Source: CAZDHT01 sp964505325
GTDB lineage: Bacteria > Planctomycetota > PUPC01
Reading direction: 5' to 3'
NCBI GenBank assembly: GCA_964505325.1
Contig: CAZDHT010000054.1
Location: 1 to 24,299 of the forward strand
Length of the DNA stretch: 24,299 nucleotides
Made by a program: the position numbers and the translations under genes
Notes under the pieces: generated by a model
What the model saw: the letters and a program-made list of their open reading frames with translations, nothing else
Told to the model about the DNA's origin: nothing
Database searches by the model: none
Part shown: in pieces, positions 14,259 through 22,518 of the stretch
Layout of the letters: each line of letters begins with the position of its first letter
How positions within the stretch are numbered: position 1 is the stretch's first letter

Positions 14259-15758
14259 ATGTCCAGATTCAGGGCGGACCGGCTGGCGAAGCTCGAGCAG
14301 ATGAGGGCCATGGGCGTCGAGCCCTACGGGGGCGCGTACCCCGATACGTCGGCCGCCGCCCAACTGGTCGCCTCGTATTCGGCCGACGAGGAGGGCACGC
14401 GTGCCAGGGTGGCCGGGCGGCTGGCGGCGATTCGCGGCCACGGAAAGTCCACCTTCGCGGACGTGCGGGACTGGTCGGGGAAGATCCAGGTTCATGTCGG
14501 CCTCGACCGGGTCGGCGAGGAACAGTACGCGCTCGTCAGGCTGCTCGACATCGGTGACATCATCGGCGCGGAGGGACAGCTCGGCCAGACCCGCACCGGC
14601 GAGGTGACCGTGTTCGCCGAACGGGTGACGATCTTGTCGAAAGCGCTGCTGCCGCTCCCGGAAAAGTACCACGGGCTGAGGGACATCGAGATTCGCTCGC
14701 GCCATCGTTCGCTCGACCTGATCGCCAACCCCGAATCCATGAAGCAGGCGCTCGACCGCAGCCGGATCGTCAGCGCCATCCGGCAGTTCCTGATCGACCG
14801 CGGGTTCGTCGAGGTCGAGACGCCCATGATGCAGCCCATCCCGGGCGGCGCTGCGGCGCTGCCGTTCATCACCCACCACAACGCGCTGGACATCGACCTG
14901 TACCTCCGCGTCTCGCCCGAGCTGTACCTCAAGCGGCTGCTGTGCGGCGGGATGGAGCGCGTCTTCGAGATCAACCGCAACTTCCGTAACGAAGGTGTCG
15001 ACAGCAGGCATACCCAGGAATTCACCATGCTCGAAATCTACCAGGCCTATGCCGACTACGAGGTGATGATGAAGCTGGTCGAGGACATGGTGACGCGGGT
15101 GGCGAGCGGCGTGACGGGCAAGCTGAAGGTCCGGTTCGGCGAGCAGGAGATCGACTTGGCGGCGCCGTGGCCGAGGCTCCGCTTCGGCCAGGCGATGGAA
15201 GACTACGCCGGCGTGGACATGTTCGATGAGGCGGCGGTCCGCGAGAAGGCGCGGTCGCTCGGCGTCGAGGATGCCGAGACGGCGCCGCCGATCGCGTTGA
15301 TCGATGAGGTCTTCAAGCTGGCCGCCGAGCCGCATCTGACCGGCCCGGTGTTCCTCACCCACCACCCTGCGGAGCTGGCGCCCCTGTGCCGGCGCAGCGC
15401 CGAGGACCCGCGCGTGTCGGAACGGTTCGAGGTCTTCGTCGCCGGTTTCGAGCTCGGCAACGCGTACACCGAGCTGAACGACCCGGCCGTTCAGCGGCGC
15501 GAGTTCGAGAGACAACTCGACCGGCGCGACGAGGGCACGGTCGGCCGGATCGACGAGGACTTCCTGCTCGCGCTCGAACACGGCATGCCGCCGGCCGGCG
15601 GCATGGGCGTGGGGATCGACCGCCTGTTGATGTTGTTACTGGAGAGAACATCCCTCCGTGACGTCATCCTGTTTCCGCTCATGCGGCCCCCGCACATGCG
15701 GCCCCCGCACATGCGGCCCGAGCAGCCGCAGGGCGAAGCCACACCGCCGGAACCCTAG
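14259..15758 (+). CDS. lysS: Lysine--tRNA ligase, class II
   Basis: LysRS charges tRNA-Lys in the cytosol. The 499-residue protein starts at ATG 14259 (GGAG at 14245-14248); the open frame reaches back to 13869, but family similarity begins only here. It has an N-terminal OB-fold anticodon-binding domain (about 50-130), class II motif 1 (about 167-191, DRSRIVSAIRQFLIDRGF), the lysine-pocket segment PFITHHNALDIDLYLR, motif 2 (about 233-262, RVFEINRNFRNEGVDSRHT) and motif 3 (about 448-460, GMGVGIDRLLMLL). The family usually ends near FPLMRP; here a repeat MRPPH-MRPPH-MRPE and a proline-rich tail extend it. It is the first gene of a compact cluster; the lolC-type permease starts three bases after its stop. 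Confidence 0.97.
   Translation: MSRFRADRLAKLEQMRAMGVEPYGGAYPDTSAAAQLVASYSADEEGTRARVAGRLAAIRGHGKSTFADVRDWSGKIQVHVGLDRVGEEQYALVRLLDIGDIIGAEGQLGQTRTGEVTVFAERVTILSKALLPLPEKYHGLRDIEIRSRHRSLDLIANPESMKQALDRSRIVSAIRQFLIDRGFVEVETPMMQPIPGGAAALPFITHHNALDIDLYLRVSPELYLKRLLCGGMERVFEINRNFRNEGVDSRHTQEFTMLEIYQAYADYEVMMKLVEDMVTRVASGVTGKLKVRFGEQEIDLAAPWPRLRFGQAMEDYAGVDMFDEAAVREKARSLGVEDAETAPPIALIDEVFKLAAEPHLTGPVFLTHHPAELAPLCRRSAEDPRVSERFEVFVAGFELGNAYTELNDPAVQRREFERQLDRRDEGTVGRIDEDFLLALEHGMPPAGGMGVGIDRLLMLLLERTSLRDVILFPLMRPPHMRPPHMRPEQPQGEATPPEP
15681..15719 (+). repeat. 15-bp tandem repeat in the 3' end of lysS
   Basis: ATGCGGCCCCCGCAC occurs at 15681-15695 and 15696-15710, followed by a partial third copy from 15711. 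In frame it encodes MRPPH, MRPPH, MRP. The exact DNA identity of the copies points to recent slippage or duplication. Confidence 0.9.
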
Positions 15759-15761
15759 CGG

Positions 15762-17588
15762 ATGAAGAAGTACCAGGTACTCCTGAGCCAGAGGTACTTG
15801 CGGTCGCGCGTGGTGAACATCATCGCCATCGTGGCCGTCGCGCTGGGGGTGACCGCGCTGATCATCGTCTCGTCGGTAATGGACGGCTTCGCGCGGGACA
15901 TCCAGCAGCGCATCCGCGGGATCATGTCGGACATCGTGATTGACAGCGGACAACTCGTTGGGATTGGGGACTACGAGCGCCTGATGCGGCGGATCGAGAA
16001 AGTGCCCGACGTGAAGGCGTGTGCCCCGCTGGTCGAGTGTCCGTTCGTGTTGATTCGCAGGGGCAAGCAGACGCGGTTCGGCCAGCTCCGCGGCATCGAC
16101 CTGGAGCGCGAGAAGAAGACCAGCGAGATCGAAGCGTACCTGAAGCGCCTCCGGGACGAAGTCGAAGAACAGCAGGACGAGCTGGGCGAGCTGCAAGCCG
16201 GCGGCGGTTCCGGGACGGACGCGCGCCGCCGCAAAGACTACAACTGGCGCAAGTTCCTCATCGCCAGATCTCTGGCGAGGGAGACGCTCAATTTCAGGCG
16301 CAGCAACGGAGAAGATCCGAACGGCCCCGGCGCGATCGTCGGCATCGAGCTGGCGGTCCTTCTGCGGGGGCTCGCCGCAGGCGACCGGATCAGCGTCACC
16401 TCGCCCACGGCCATCCTGGAGTTCCAGGCGCAGGACTTCGAGGTGGTGGGCGGCGTTCGGTGCGGCCACTACACCTACGACAGCCAACTCGTGTATGTGT
16501 CGCTCCAGGCCGCACAGGACCTGCTCGGGCTGCCCGGACGGGTCACGTCCATCAGCGTGCGCTTGCACGACATCCAGCGCGTCGAGCGGGCCAAGGAGGC
16601 GATCACCAGGGCCATCCGGAACCCGACCGCGATCGTCGACCCGGCCGACCCGGATGATCTCAGGCGGCTGAGTACGCCCGTCGGCACGTGTACCGTCGAG
16701 CAGGACGGGGAGACCCACTGGATCCGGGTCAAGCCGGGCGGCTCCGGCCTTTCCCAGAGCGCCACGGTAGTTATCCGCGGCCTGGCCCCCATTCTCAGCA
16801 GGGCCGACGAGCCGACCGCGATAGCGCTGGACGTGCGCCAGACGCAGACCGAGGAAGACCAACCCACCGGGTACCGCGTCATTCTCACCGACTCGGGCGG
16901 GCGCCAGTTCTCCACCTGGTGGCATCCGCCAAGAGCGCGGTCGCCGTCTTATGAGCTGGCCAACTTCGCCTCGGAGGACGGGCTCGACCTCCTGGACCCA
17001 AGCGACATTACCGCCGCCGCGATCGAGGTACGGGGCGCGCCGCTCGAGTTCGCCAACATCCGGTTCGAGGACAACTGCAAGGTGGCGGTGAACGCGTGGC
17101 GGGAGAAGCCGGCCCTCCTCAATCTACTCCGCGCCGTTGACGTCGAGAGGTACATCCAGGTCATTATCATGTCGCTGATGGTGGTGATTGCGGGGTTCAG
17201 CATCATGGCGATCCTGTGGCTGATGGTGAGAGAGAAGACACGGGACATTGGAATCCTGATGTCGCTGGGCGCGACGCGCGGCGGCATCGTGCGGATCTTC
17301 CTGTTGAACGGGCTGCTGATCGGGCTGGTCGGCGCCGTGCTCGGGCTCATCGCGGGCTGGACCATCTCGGCGAACCTGAACGTGATCGAGGACAAGATAT
17401 TCGAGTGGACCGGGTGGCGGGCGTTCCCGCCCGACATCTACTACCTGGACGGGCTCCCGCACGTGGAGGACCCCGTGCACTTCATCTCGATGGCGCTGAC
17501 CGCGGCGGCGGTCAGCCTGGTGGCGGCGCTGTGGCCGGCGATCAAGGCCTCGCGTCTGGACCCGATCGAGGCGTTGCGCTATGAGTGA
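15762..17588 (+). CDS. LolC/LolE-family lipoprotein-releasing permease with a large periplasmic insertion
   Basis: The membrane half of a LolCDE-type ABC machine that releases lipoproteins from the inner membrane. It has 608 residues against about 400-415 for LolC/LolE. The FtsX-like topology is clear: membrane helix 1 at about 17-39, then a large periplasmic domain, then helices at about 463-487, 510-535 and 573-596. REKTRDIGILMSLGATR (490-506) is the coupling motif facing the ATPase, and the C-terminus ends LDPIEALRYE. Extra sequence sits in two places: a charged coiled stretch at about 115-185 and a roughly 145-residue block at about 293-438 between the helix with VERAKEAITRAI and VNAWREKPALLNLLRAVD. 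The start is three bases after lysS, without a clear ribosome site, so translation is probably coupled; the stop overlaps the lolD start. Only one permease is seen, so the complex may be a homodimer. Confidence 0.92.
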   Translation: MKKYQVLLSQRYLRSRVVNIIAIVAVALGVTALIIVSSVMDGFARDIQQRIRGIMSDIVIDSGQLVGIGDYERLMRRIEKVPDVKACAPLVECPFVLIRRGKQTRFGQLRGIDLEREKKTSEIEAYLKRLRDEVEEQQDELGELQAGGGSGTDARRRKDYNWRKFLIARSLARETLNFRRSNGEDPNGPGAIVGIELAVLLRGLAAGDRISVTSPTAILEFQAQDFEVVGGVRCGHYTYDSQLVYVSLQAAQDLLGLPGRVTSISVRLHDIQRVERAKEAITRAIRNPTAIVDPADPDDLRRLSTPVGTCTVEQDGETHWIRVKPGGSGLSQSATVVIRGLAPILSRADEPTAIALDVRQTQTEEDQPTGYRVILTDSGGRQFSTWWHPPRARSPSYELANFASEDGLDLLDPSDITAAAIEVRGAPLEFANIRFEDNCKVAVNAWREKPALLNLLRAVDVERYIQVIIMSLMVVIAGFSIMAILWLMVREKTRDIGILMSLGATRGGIVRIFLLNGLLIGLVGAVLGLIAGWTISANLNVIEDKIFEWTGWRAFPPDIYYLDGLPHVEDPVHFISMALTAAAVSLVAALWPAIKASRLDPIEALRYE

Positions 17589-18291
17589 CCTGCTGGTCGC
17601 ACAGGGCATTGTCAAGGAGTATCGCGAGGCGGGCAAACCGCTGGTGGTGCTCGACGGCCTCGACCTGTCCGTAAAGCGCGGCGAGCTCCTCGCGGTCACC
17701 GGCCCTTCGGGGGTGGGCAAGAGCACGCTGCTTCACGTGCTCGGCTTGCTTGACACGCCCACGCGCGGCCGGGTAACATATGGCGACACCAAGTTGGGCG
17801 CGGCAAGCGAAGGCGTCAGAGCGCGGCTGAGGAACACAGAGTTCGGGTTCGTCTTCCAGTTCTACCACCTGCTGCCCGACCTCGACGCGCTGGAGAACAT
17901 CGTGCTGCCCCGGATGGTGAGGTCGAACTGGCTCGGCTGGCCGGCGCGGCGCCGAGACGTCCGCGAGCGAGCCGAGGAGCTTCTGGCGGACATCGGGCTG
18001 GCGGACCGGGCTTCGCACAAGCCGGCGAAGCTCTCCGGCGGCGAGAAGCAGCGCGTGGCGATCGCCCGGGCGCTGATCAACGAGCCGAAGATCGTCTTCT
18101 GCGACGAGCCGACCGGCAACCTGGACGAGAAAACGAGCGAGCAGATTCACGAGCTGCTCTGGAAGATCAACAAGCGGATGGGCACGACCTTTGTGATCGT
18201 AACCCACGACGAAGCGCTCTCGGCACGGTGCCATCGCATCGCGCGAATGCATGAGGGCAAGATCTCGGAGATCATCGCGAACAGGAAATAG
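17581..18291 (+). CDS. lolD: LolD-type lipoprotein-releasing ABC transporter ATPase
   Basis: A 236-residue ATPase of the MacB/LolD group, partner of the preceding permease at the inner membrane. It has Walker A GPSGVGKST (41-49), Q-loop Q93 in VFQFYHLLPDLDALENI, the signature LSGGEKQRVAIARAL (151-165), Walker B IVFCDEPTGNLD (171-182, catalytic E176) and the switch histidine H209 in VTHDE. The LLPDLDALENI segment and the length are typical for LolD. ATG 17581 lies inside the permease's last codons; the genes overlap by eight bases, which implies coupled translation in equal amounts. ilvE follows 12 bases after the stop. A macrolide or other FtsX-type exporter is the alternative, but the permease ending and order favour Lol. 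Confidence 0.92.
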   Translation: MSDLLVAQGIVKEYREAGKPLVVLDGLDLSVKRGELLAVTGPSGVGKSTLLHVLGLLDTPTRGRVTYGDTKLGAASEGVRARLRNTEFGFVFQFYHLLPDLDALENIVLPRMVRSNWLGWPARRRDVRERAEELLADIGLADRASHKPAKLSGGEKQRVAIARALINEPKIVFCDEPTGNLDEKTSEQIHELLWKINKRMGTTFVIVTHDEALSARCHRIARMHEGKISEIIANRK

Positions 18292-18303
18292 GGAGGCTCG
18301 GGC

Positions 18304-19164
18304 ATGGGCTTGAAAATCTACTTGAACGGCGAATTGGTCGACGAAGATCAAGCCAAGGTCTCGGTCTTCGATCACGGCCTGCTCTACGGCGACGGCGTCT
18401 TCGAAGGCATCCGCGCGTACAACGGAAAGATCTTCAGGGAAGACGAGCACGTCAAGCGGCTGTACAGTTCCGCCAAGGCGATTATGCTCGAAATCCCCCT
18501 CGCGCCCGAAGAGTTCAAGAAGGCGATGTATGACACCATGGCCGCCAACGGCCTCACCGACGCCTACATCCGCGCCGTCGTCACGCGTGGCGTGGGGGAC
18601 CTGGGGCTCGACCCGAGAAAGTGCCCCAAGCCCACCGTGTTCATCATCACCGCCAGCATCGAACTATATCCCGAGGAGTTCTACCAGAAGGGCCTCGACG
18701 TGATCACCGCCGCCACCAGGCAGAAGGCCTGCGATTCGCTCAACCCGCGGATCAAGTCCTGCAACTACCTCAACAACATCCTCGCCAAGATCGAGGGCAT
18801 CCGTGCCGGCTGCATCGAAGCGATCATGCTTAATGCAAAGGGTGAGGTGGCCGAGTGCACCGGCGACAACATCTTTATCATCGTGGACGGCGTGCTCAAG
18901 ACCCCGCCGCCCGACGCGGGTATCCTCCAGGGCATCACGCGCGGCGTGGTCATGGAGATCGCCCGCGCGGCCGGGATGCCGGTCCAGGAAGTCCCTCTGA
19001 CCCGCTTCGACCTGTACACGGCGGATGAGTGCTTCCTCACCGGCAGCGCGGCTGAGGTCATTCCGGTGGTCACCGTTGACGGCCGGCAAATCGGCGACGG
19101 GAAGGCGGGTAAGACGACGCTGGAGCTGCTGGCGAAGTTCAGAGAGCTGACGAAGGAAGGATAG
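18304..19164 (+). CDS. ilvE: Branched-chain amino acid aminotransferase (fold type IV PLP enzyme)
   Basis: This enzyme moves an amino group between glutamate and the keto acids of valine, leucine and isoleucine. The 286-residue product has the normal IlvE length. It shows YLNGELV and DHGLLYGDGVFEGIR at the N-terminus, the PLP-binding lysine K151 in RIKSCNYLNN, and EVAECTGDNIF (181-191) with the conserved glutamate E184. The C-terminal LTGSAAEVIPVVTVDGR is also typical. D-amino acid aminotransferase and aminodeoxychorismate lyase share the fold, but the motif set fits BCAT best. GGGAGG (18291-18296) precedes ATG 18304 and overlaps the lolD stop, so it belongs to the lysS cluster. No other ilv or leu gene is nearby. 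Confidence 0.93.
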   Translation: MGLKIYLNGELVDEDQAKVSVFDHGLLYGDGVFEGIRAYNGKIFREDEHVKRLYSSAKAIMLEIPLAPEEFKKAMYDTMAANGLTDAYIRAVVTRGVGDLGLDPRKCPKPTVFIITASIELYPEEFYQKGLDVITAATRQKACDSLNPRIKSCNYLNNILAKIEGIRAGCIEAIMLNAKGEVAECTGDNIFIIVDGVLKTPPPDAGILQGITRGVVMEIARAAGMPVQEVPLTRFDLYTADECFLTGSAAEVIPVVTVDGRQIGDGKAGKTTLELLAKFRELTKEG

Positions 19165-19224
19165 CGTACGGATGGCGCGCCGCGGGGCCCCGCTCGTCGG
19201 CGCCAAAAGGGCCGCAATGTGCCG

Positions 19225-19231
19225 AAGGGGG
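19225..19231 (+). promoter_or_regulatory. Ribosome binding site deciding the start of the FHA-GAF-HD gene
   Basis: AAGGGGG lies five bases before ATG 19237. A GTG at 19219 is in frame but has no such site, and it would add only six residues before the FHA domain. ATG 19237 is therefore preferred. Confidence 0.6.
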
Positions 19232-19236
19232 TTACG

Positions 19237-20736
19237 ATGCCGAGCTTAATCATTGAGACCGGGCCCGCGGAAGGCAGGATCTTCAAGCTCACGGGCGAAG
19301 CGCAGTCCATCGGCCGCGAAGGCGACATCCAGGTGCTCGACACCGCGGCCAGCCGAAAACACGCCGAGATATTCAAGCTGGGCGAGATGTTCCTCATCCG
19401 GGACCTGGAGAGCCGGAACGGGACCTTCGTGAACGACGTGAAGATCGCGAAGGAGACCGCGCTGCGCTTCAAAGACCGCATCCGCATTGGGTCGTCGCTG
19501 CTCCTTTTCGACAAGATACCGGCCGGCGATCAAGCCGTCAAATTCGTTCAGGACGAGCCTGCCGCCAACAGCACCGTCGAGATCCGGCTGGGCGACAAGG
19601 CAGCCCAGGTTGTGGCCGGCGCCGCCGGCGCCCGTGCCGGCTCGACGATGAACCACCTGTTCACGATGTACGAGGTGGCGCGCGTGCTGGGCCGCGAGAA
19701 CAAACTCCAGGGCGTCGTGGAGAAGGTGCTCCAACTGGCGGTCGCTTCGGTCAAGCCCACCTACTGCTACATCTTCATCCGCGACGAGGCAACCGGCAAC
19801 CTGTCGCCCAAGGCGTGGCGCGACCCGATAAAGGCCAAGCGCCGCGAGATCAGCCGCTCGATCGTCACGCGGGCCATGCACCTCAGGCACTCGATCCTCA
19901 CGGCGGACGCGGCCGCCGATTCGCGCTTCGATCAGAGCGAGAGCGTGGTGATGGGCGCGATCCGATCGGTCATCTGCGCCCCGCTCGTTGCGCGCGACCG
20001 CATCAATGGTGTGCTCTACATGGGCCGGGACAGCGCGACCAAGCCGTTCACCGACGCCGACCTGGAGCTCGCCACCGCCATCGCCTTTCAGTCCGGCATC
20101 GCTCTGGAGAACGTCGCCATACACGGCGAGCGGCAGACGGAGTTGATGGCGCTGGTGAAGATGCTCGTCGGCGCGATGGACCTGCGGACGCCAGAACTGC
20201 GCGGGCATTGCGAACGGGTGGGCGCCTACGGGGCTGCCATCGCCGAGCGCCTGGGCCTGTCGGAGGAGGAATCCCAAGACGTGATACTGGCCGCCCTGCT
20301 CCATGATATCGGGAAGGTCGGCATCACCGAGCCGACGCGGGTTGCCGTCAGCACCGCGCTGGGCCAGCCGGTGCCGGAGCAATTCTGCCACGCGTTCCTG
20401 GGCGCCAAGATGCTCGAGGAGTTGCCCGGCCTGGCACGGGTGATCCCCGGGGTGAAGTCTCATCACGAACGCCTCGACGGGTTCGGCGGCCCCGAGGCGC
20501 TGTCCGGCGAGGACATCCCCCTCATCGCCAGGGTCGTCGCCGTGGCCAACCGGTTCGACCATCTCGCATCCGACCCGCAGCAGACCGGGAAGCCGCTCCC
20601 CATCAGCGAGGCGCTGGCCACCATCGAGCAGCCGGGCGAGGGCCTGGACGACGCCATCACCCACGCCATGGTCGAAGCGCAGACCACCGGGTCGGGCATC
20701 CAACAGCCGAGGCTCGTGCTCCAGGACTTCTGTTGA
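19237..20736 (+). CDS. FHA-GAF-HD (degenerate HD-GYP) signalling protein
   Basis: A 499-residue cytoplasmic signalling protein with three domains. An FHA domain (about 4-93) keeps the phosphothreonine-binding landmarks: SIGRE with R27, SRKH (39-42) and SRNGT (59-63). A GAF domain (about 138-295) follows, often a small-ligand or redox sensor. The C-terminal HD domain (about 316-445) has H324, HDIGK (356-360) and HHE (409-411), the metal ligands of cyclic-di-GMP phosphodiesterases. The defining GYP triplet reads GGP (417-419 region, HHERLDGFGGPEAL), and the usual DAYDAL reads NRFDHL, so activity may be altered or lost. It lies 72 bases after ilvE. The FHA domain could bind a phosphorylated target of a Ser/Thr kinase such as the one at 8595-12668, but that link is inference. 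Confidence 0.9.
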   Translation: MPSLIIETGPAEGRIFKLTGEAQSIGREGDIQVLDTAASRKHAEIFKLGEMFLIRDLESRNGTFVNDVKIAKETALRFKDRIRIGSSLLLFDKIPAGDQAVKFVQDEPAANSTVEIRLGDKAAQVVAGAAGARAGSTMNHLFTMYEVARVLGRENKLQGVVEKVLQLAVASVKPTYCYIFIRDEATGNLSPKAWRDPIKAKRREISRSIVTRAMHLRHSILTADAAADSRFDQSESVVMGAIRSVICAPLVARDRINGVLYMGRDSATKPFTDADLELATAIAFQSGIALENVAIHGERQTELMALVKMLVGAMDLRTPELRGHCERVGAYGAAIAERLGLSEEESQDVILAALLHDIGKVGITEPTRVAVSTALGQPVPEQFCHAFLGAKMLEELPGLARVIPGVKSHHERLDGFGGPEALSGEDIPLIARVVAVANRFDHLASDPQQTGKPLPISEALATIEQPGEGLDDAITHAMVEAQTTGSGIQQPRLVLQDFC

Positions 20737-20787
20737 CAGGAGGGGCACGTTCCCGGCGGTACGTCTTGAACTCCGGGCTCTGGGCCG

Positions 20788-22380
20788 ATGACGCCGCACT
20801 ATCTGATTGCGTTCGACAGCTCCTCCTTGCCGCACCTGTTCACAGACGTCCTCGTGATCGGCTCGGGGGTGGCGGGGCTCCGTGCCGCCATCGAGGCGAG
20901 CCGTCACGCCGAAGTCACCGTCATCACCAAGGACGAACTCAAGGAGAGCAATACCGACCGCGCCCAGGGCGGCATTGCGTCGGCGTTCGGGCCTGACGAT
21001 TCGGTCGGGCAGCACGCGGAAGACACCATCTCGGTCGGCCGCGGTCTGTGTGACCCCGAGACCGTTCGGTTCGTCGTCAGCCGGGGCCCCGAGCTGATCC
21101 GTGAGTTGGGCGACTGGGGCGCGGTCTTTGACACGAAGGGCGGTGCGTTTGCGCTCGGCCGCGAAGGCGGCCACCGGCAGGCGAGAATCGTGCACGCAAG
21201 AGGCGATGCGACAGGGGCGGAAGTCGAACGCACCCTCATCGCAAAAGCGCGCGAATGTGAACGCATCCGCACGATCGAACACACGTTCGTCGTCGATTTG
21301 CTCACTCAGGACAACACGTGCCTGGGCGCGGTCGCCTGGTCGCAGGGACAGGGCATTATGCTCATCTGGGCCAACGCGGTCGTCTTGGCCTCCGGCGGCG
21401 CCGGGCAGGTCTTCCGCGAGACGACCAACCCGCGAATTGCGACGGGCGACGGCCTGGCCATGGCCTATCGTGCAGGCTGTGAGCTGCGCGACCCGGAGTT
21501 CGTCCAGTTCCATCCCACCACGCTCTACGTCGCCGGCGCGGCGCGCGTGCTGATTTCCGAGGCCGCGCGAGGTGAGGGCGGCATCCTGGTCAACAAGACC
21601 GGCGAGCGGTTCATGGCGCGGTACAGCGAGATGAAAGAGCTGGCGCCGCGCGACGTGGTGAGCCGTGCTATCCTCGCCGAAATGCAGCGGACCGCCGACA
21701 CCAACGTCTACCTCGACCTGACACACGTCGGCCCCGCCCGCCTCGCCGCTCGCTTCCCGCACATCAAAGAGTTGTGCTTGCTGTTTGACATCGACATCAG
21801 CGAGGACCTGATCCCCGTGAGCCCCAGCGCCCATTACATGATCGGCGGGGTGAGAGCAGGCATCGACGGACGGTCGACGGTCCGCCAGCTCTACGTCTGC
21901 GGTGAAACCGCCTGCACCGGGATGCACGGCGCCAACCGGCTTGGCAGCAACTCCCTGCTCGAGGGGCTGGTGCTTGGCAAGAACACGGGAGATGCGGCCG
22001 GGTCCGCCGCCGCGCTCAAGCGCCCGCCGGCGCCGCACAGAATCCGCGCCCCGCAACGCCCGTCGGGAGCGGGGCAGATCGACCTCGATGACGTGCGGAA
22101 CTCGCTCCGCAGTGCCATGTGGCGCAACGTGGGCATCGTTCGAGACGCGCAAGGACTCGATCGGACGCTGGGGCGCACGAAGTTCTGGTCCGGCTACGTT
22201 CTGGCAAGGCAGTTCGAGAACCCCCGCGGCTGGCGAATTCAGAACATGCTCACCCTCGCAGACCTGATCACCCAGGTGGCCCTGGAGCGCGAGGAAAGCC
22301 GGGGGGCGCATTTCCGCTCCGACTTCCCCGCACCATGCGAAGAGGCCCGCCACAGCACCGTCCGGATGCCGGAAGAATGA
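20788..22380 (+). CDS. nadB: L-aspartate oxidase
   Basis: NadB oxidises L-aspartate to iminoaspartate with FAD, the first step of de novo NAD synthesis. The 530-residue protein carries the FAD motif VLVIGSGVAGLRAA (22-34), SNTDRAQGGIA (54-64) and HARGDATG (136-143). Residues matching the E. coli active site are visible: E126 in GREGGH, H242 in QFHPTTL, R288 in APRDVVSR and H349 in AHYMIGG. GETACTGMHGANRLGSNSL (372-390) and a C-terminal helical domain complete the enzyme. These features separate it from succinate dehydrogenase flavoprotein. The ribosome site before ATG 20788 is weak; a GGAGGGG sits further up near 20741 with no start at the right distance. nadA and nadC are not adjacent. It lies 51 bases after the FHA gene and may be cotranscribed. 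Confidence 0.95.
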   Translation: MTPHYLIAFDSSSLPHLFTDVLVIGSGVAGLRAAIEASRHAEVTVITKDELKESNTDRAQGGIASAFGPDDSVGQHAEDTISVGRGLCDPETVRFVVSRGPELIRELGDWGAVFDTKGGAFALGREGGHRQARIVHARGDATGAEVERTLIAKARECERIRTIEHTFVVDLLTQDNTCLGAVAWSQGQGIMLIWANAVVLASGGAGQVFRETTNPRIATGDGLAMAYRAGCELRDPEFVQFHPTTLYVAGAARVLISEAARGEGGILVNKTGERFMARYSEMKELAPRDVVSRAILAEMQRTADTNVYLDLTHVGPARLAARFPHIKELCLLFDIDISEDLIPVSPSAHYMIGGVRAGIDGRSTVRQLYVCGETACTGMHGANRLGSNSLLEGLVLGKNTGDAAGSAAALKRPPAPHRIRAPQRPSGAGQIDLDDVRNSLRSAMWRNVGIVRDAQGLDRTLGRTKFWSGYVLARQFENPRGWRIQNMLTLADLITQVALEREESRGAHFRSDFPAPCEEARHSTVRMPEE

Positions 22381-22402
22381 CCCGAGGGCCGCCGGTCCCA
22401 CA

Positions 22403-22414
22403 GCGCCGCGGCGC
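22403..22414. repeat. 12-bp GC palindrome after nadB
   Basis: GCGCCGCGGCGC is a perfect palindrome 23 bases after the nadB stop, within a longer GC-rich run. It could form a stem at the transcript end, but no T-run follows, so I do not call it a terminator. Confidence 0.35.
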
Positions 22415-22450
22415 GCCGCGCATAGCAGCCGCCACGGGCGCCGAAACGCA

Positions 22451-22479
22451 TTGTCCCTGTAAAGCCAGCCCGGTATAAT
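22451..22479 (+). promoter_or_regulatory. sigma70 promoter of the URO-D-like gene
   Basis: TTGTCC (22451-22456) is followed after 17 bases by a perfect TATAAT (22474-22479). The start site should be near 22486, about 33 bases before ATG 22519. It makes the gene a separate transcription unit from nadB. Confidence 0.72.
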
Positions 22480-22518
22480 CGGCGAACCCACGTCTCGTCC
22501 TCTTGTGAGGGGAACCGA

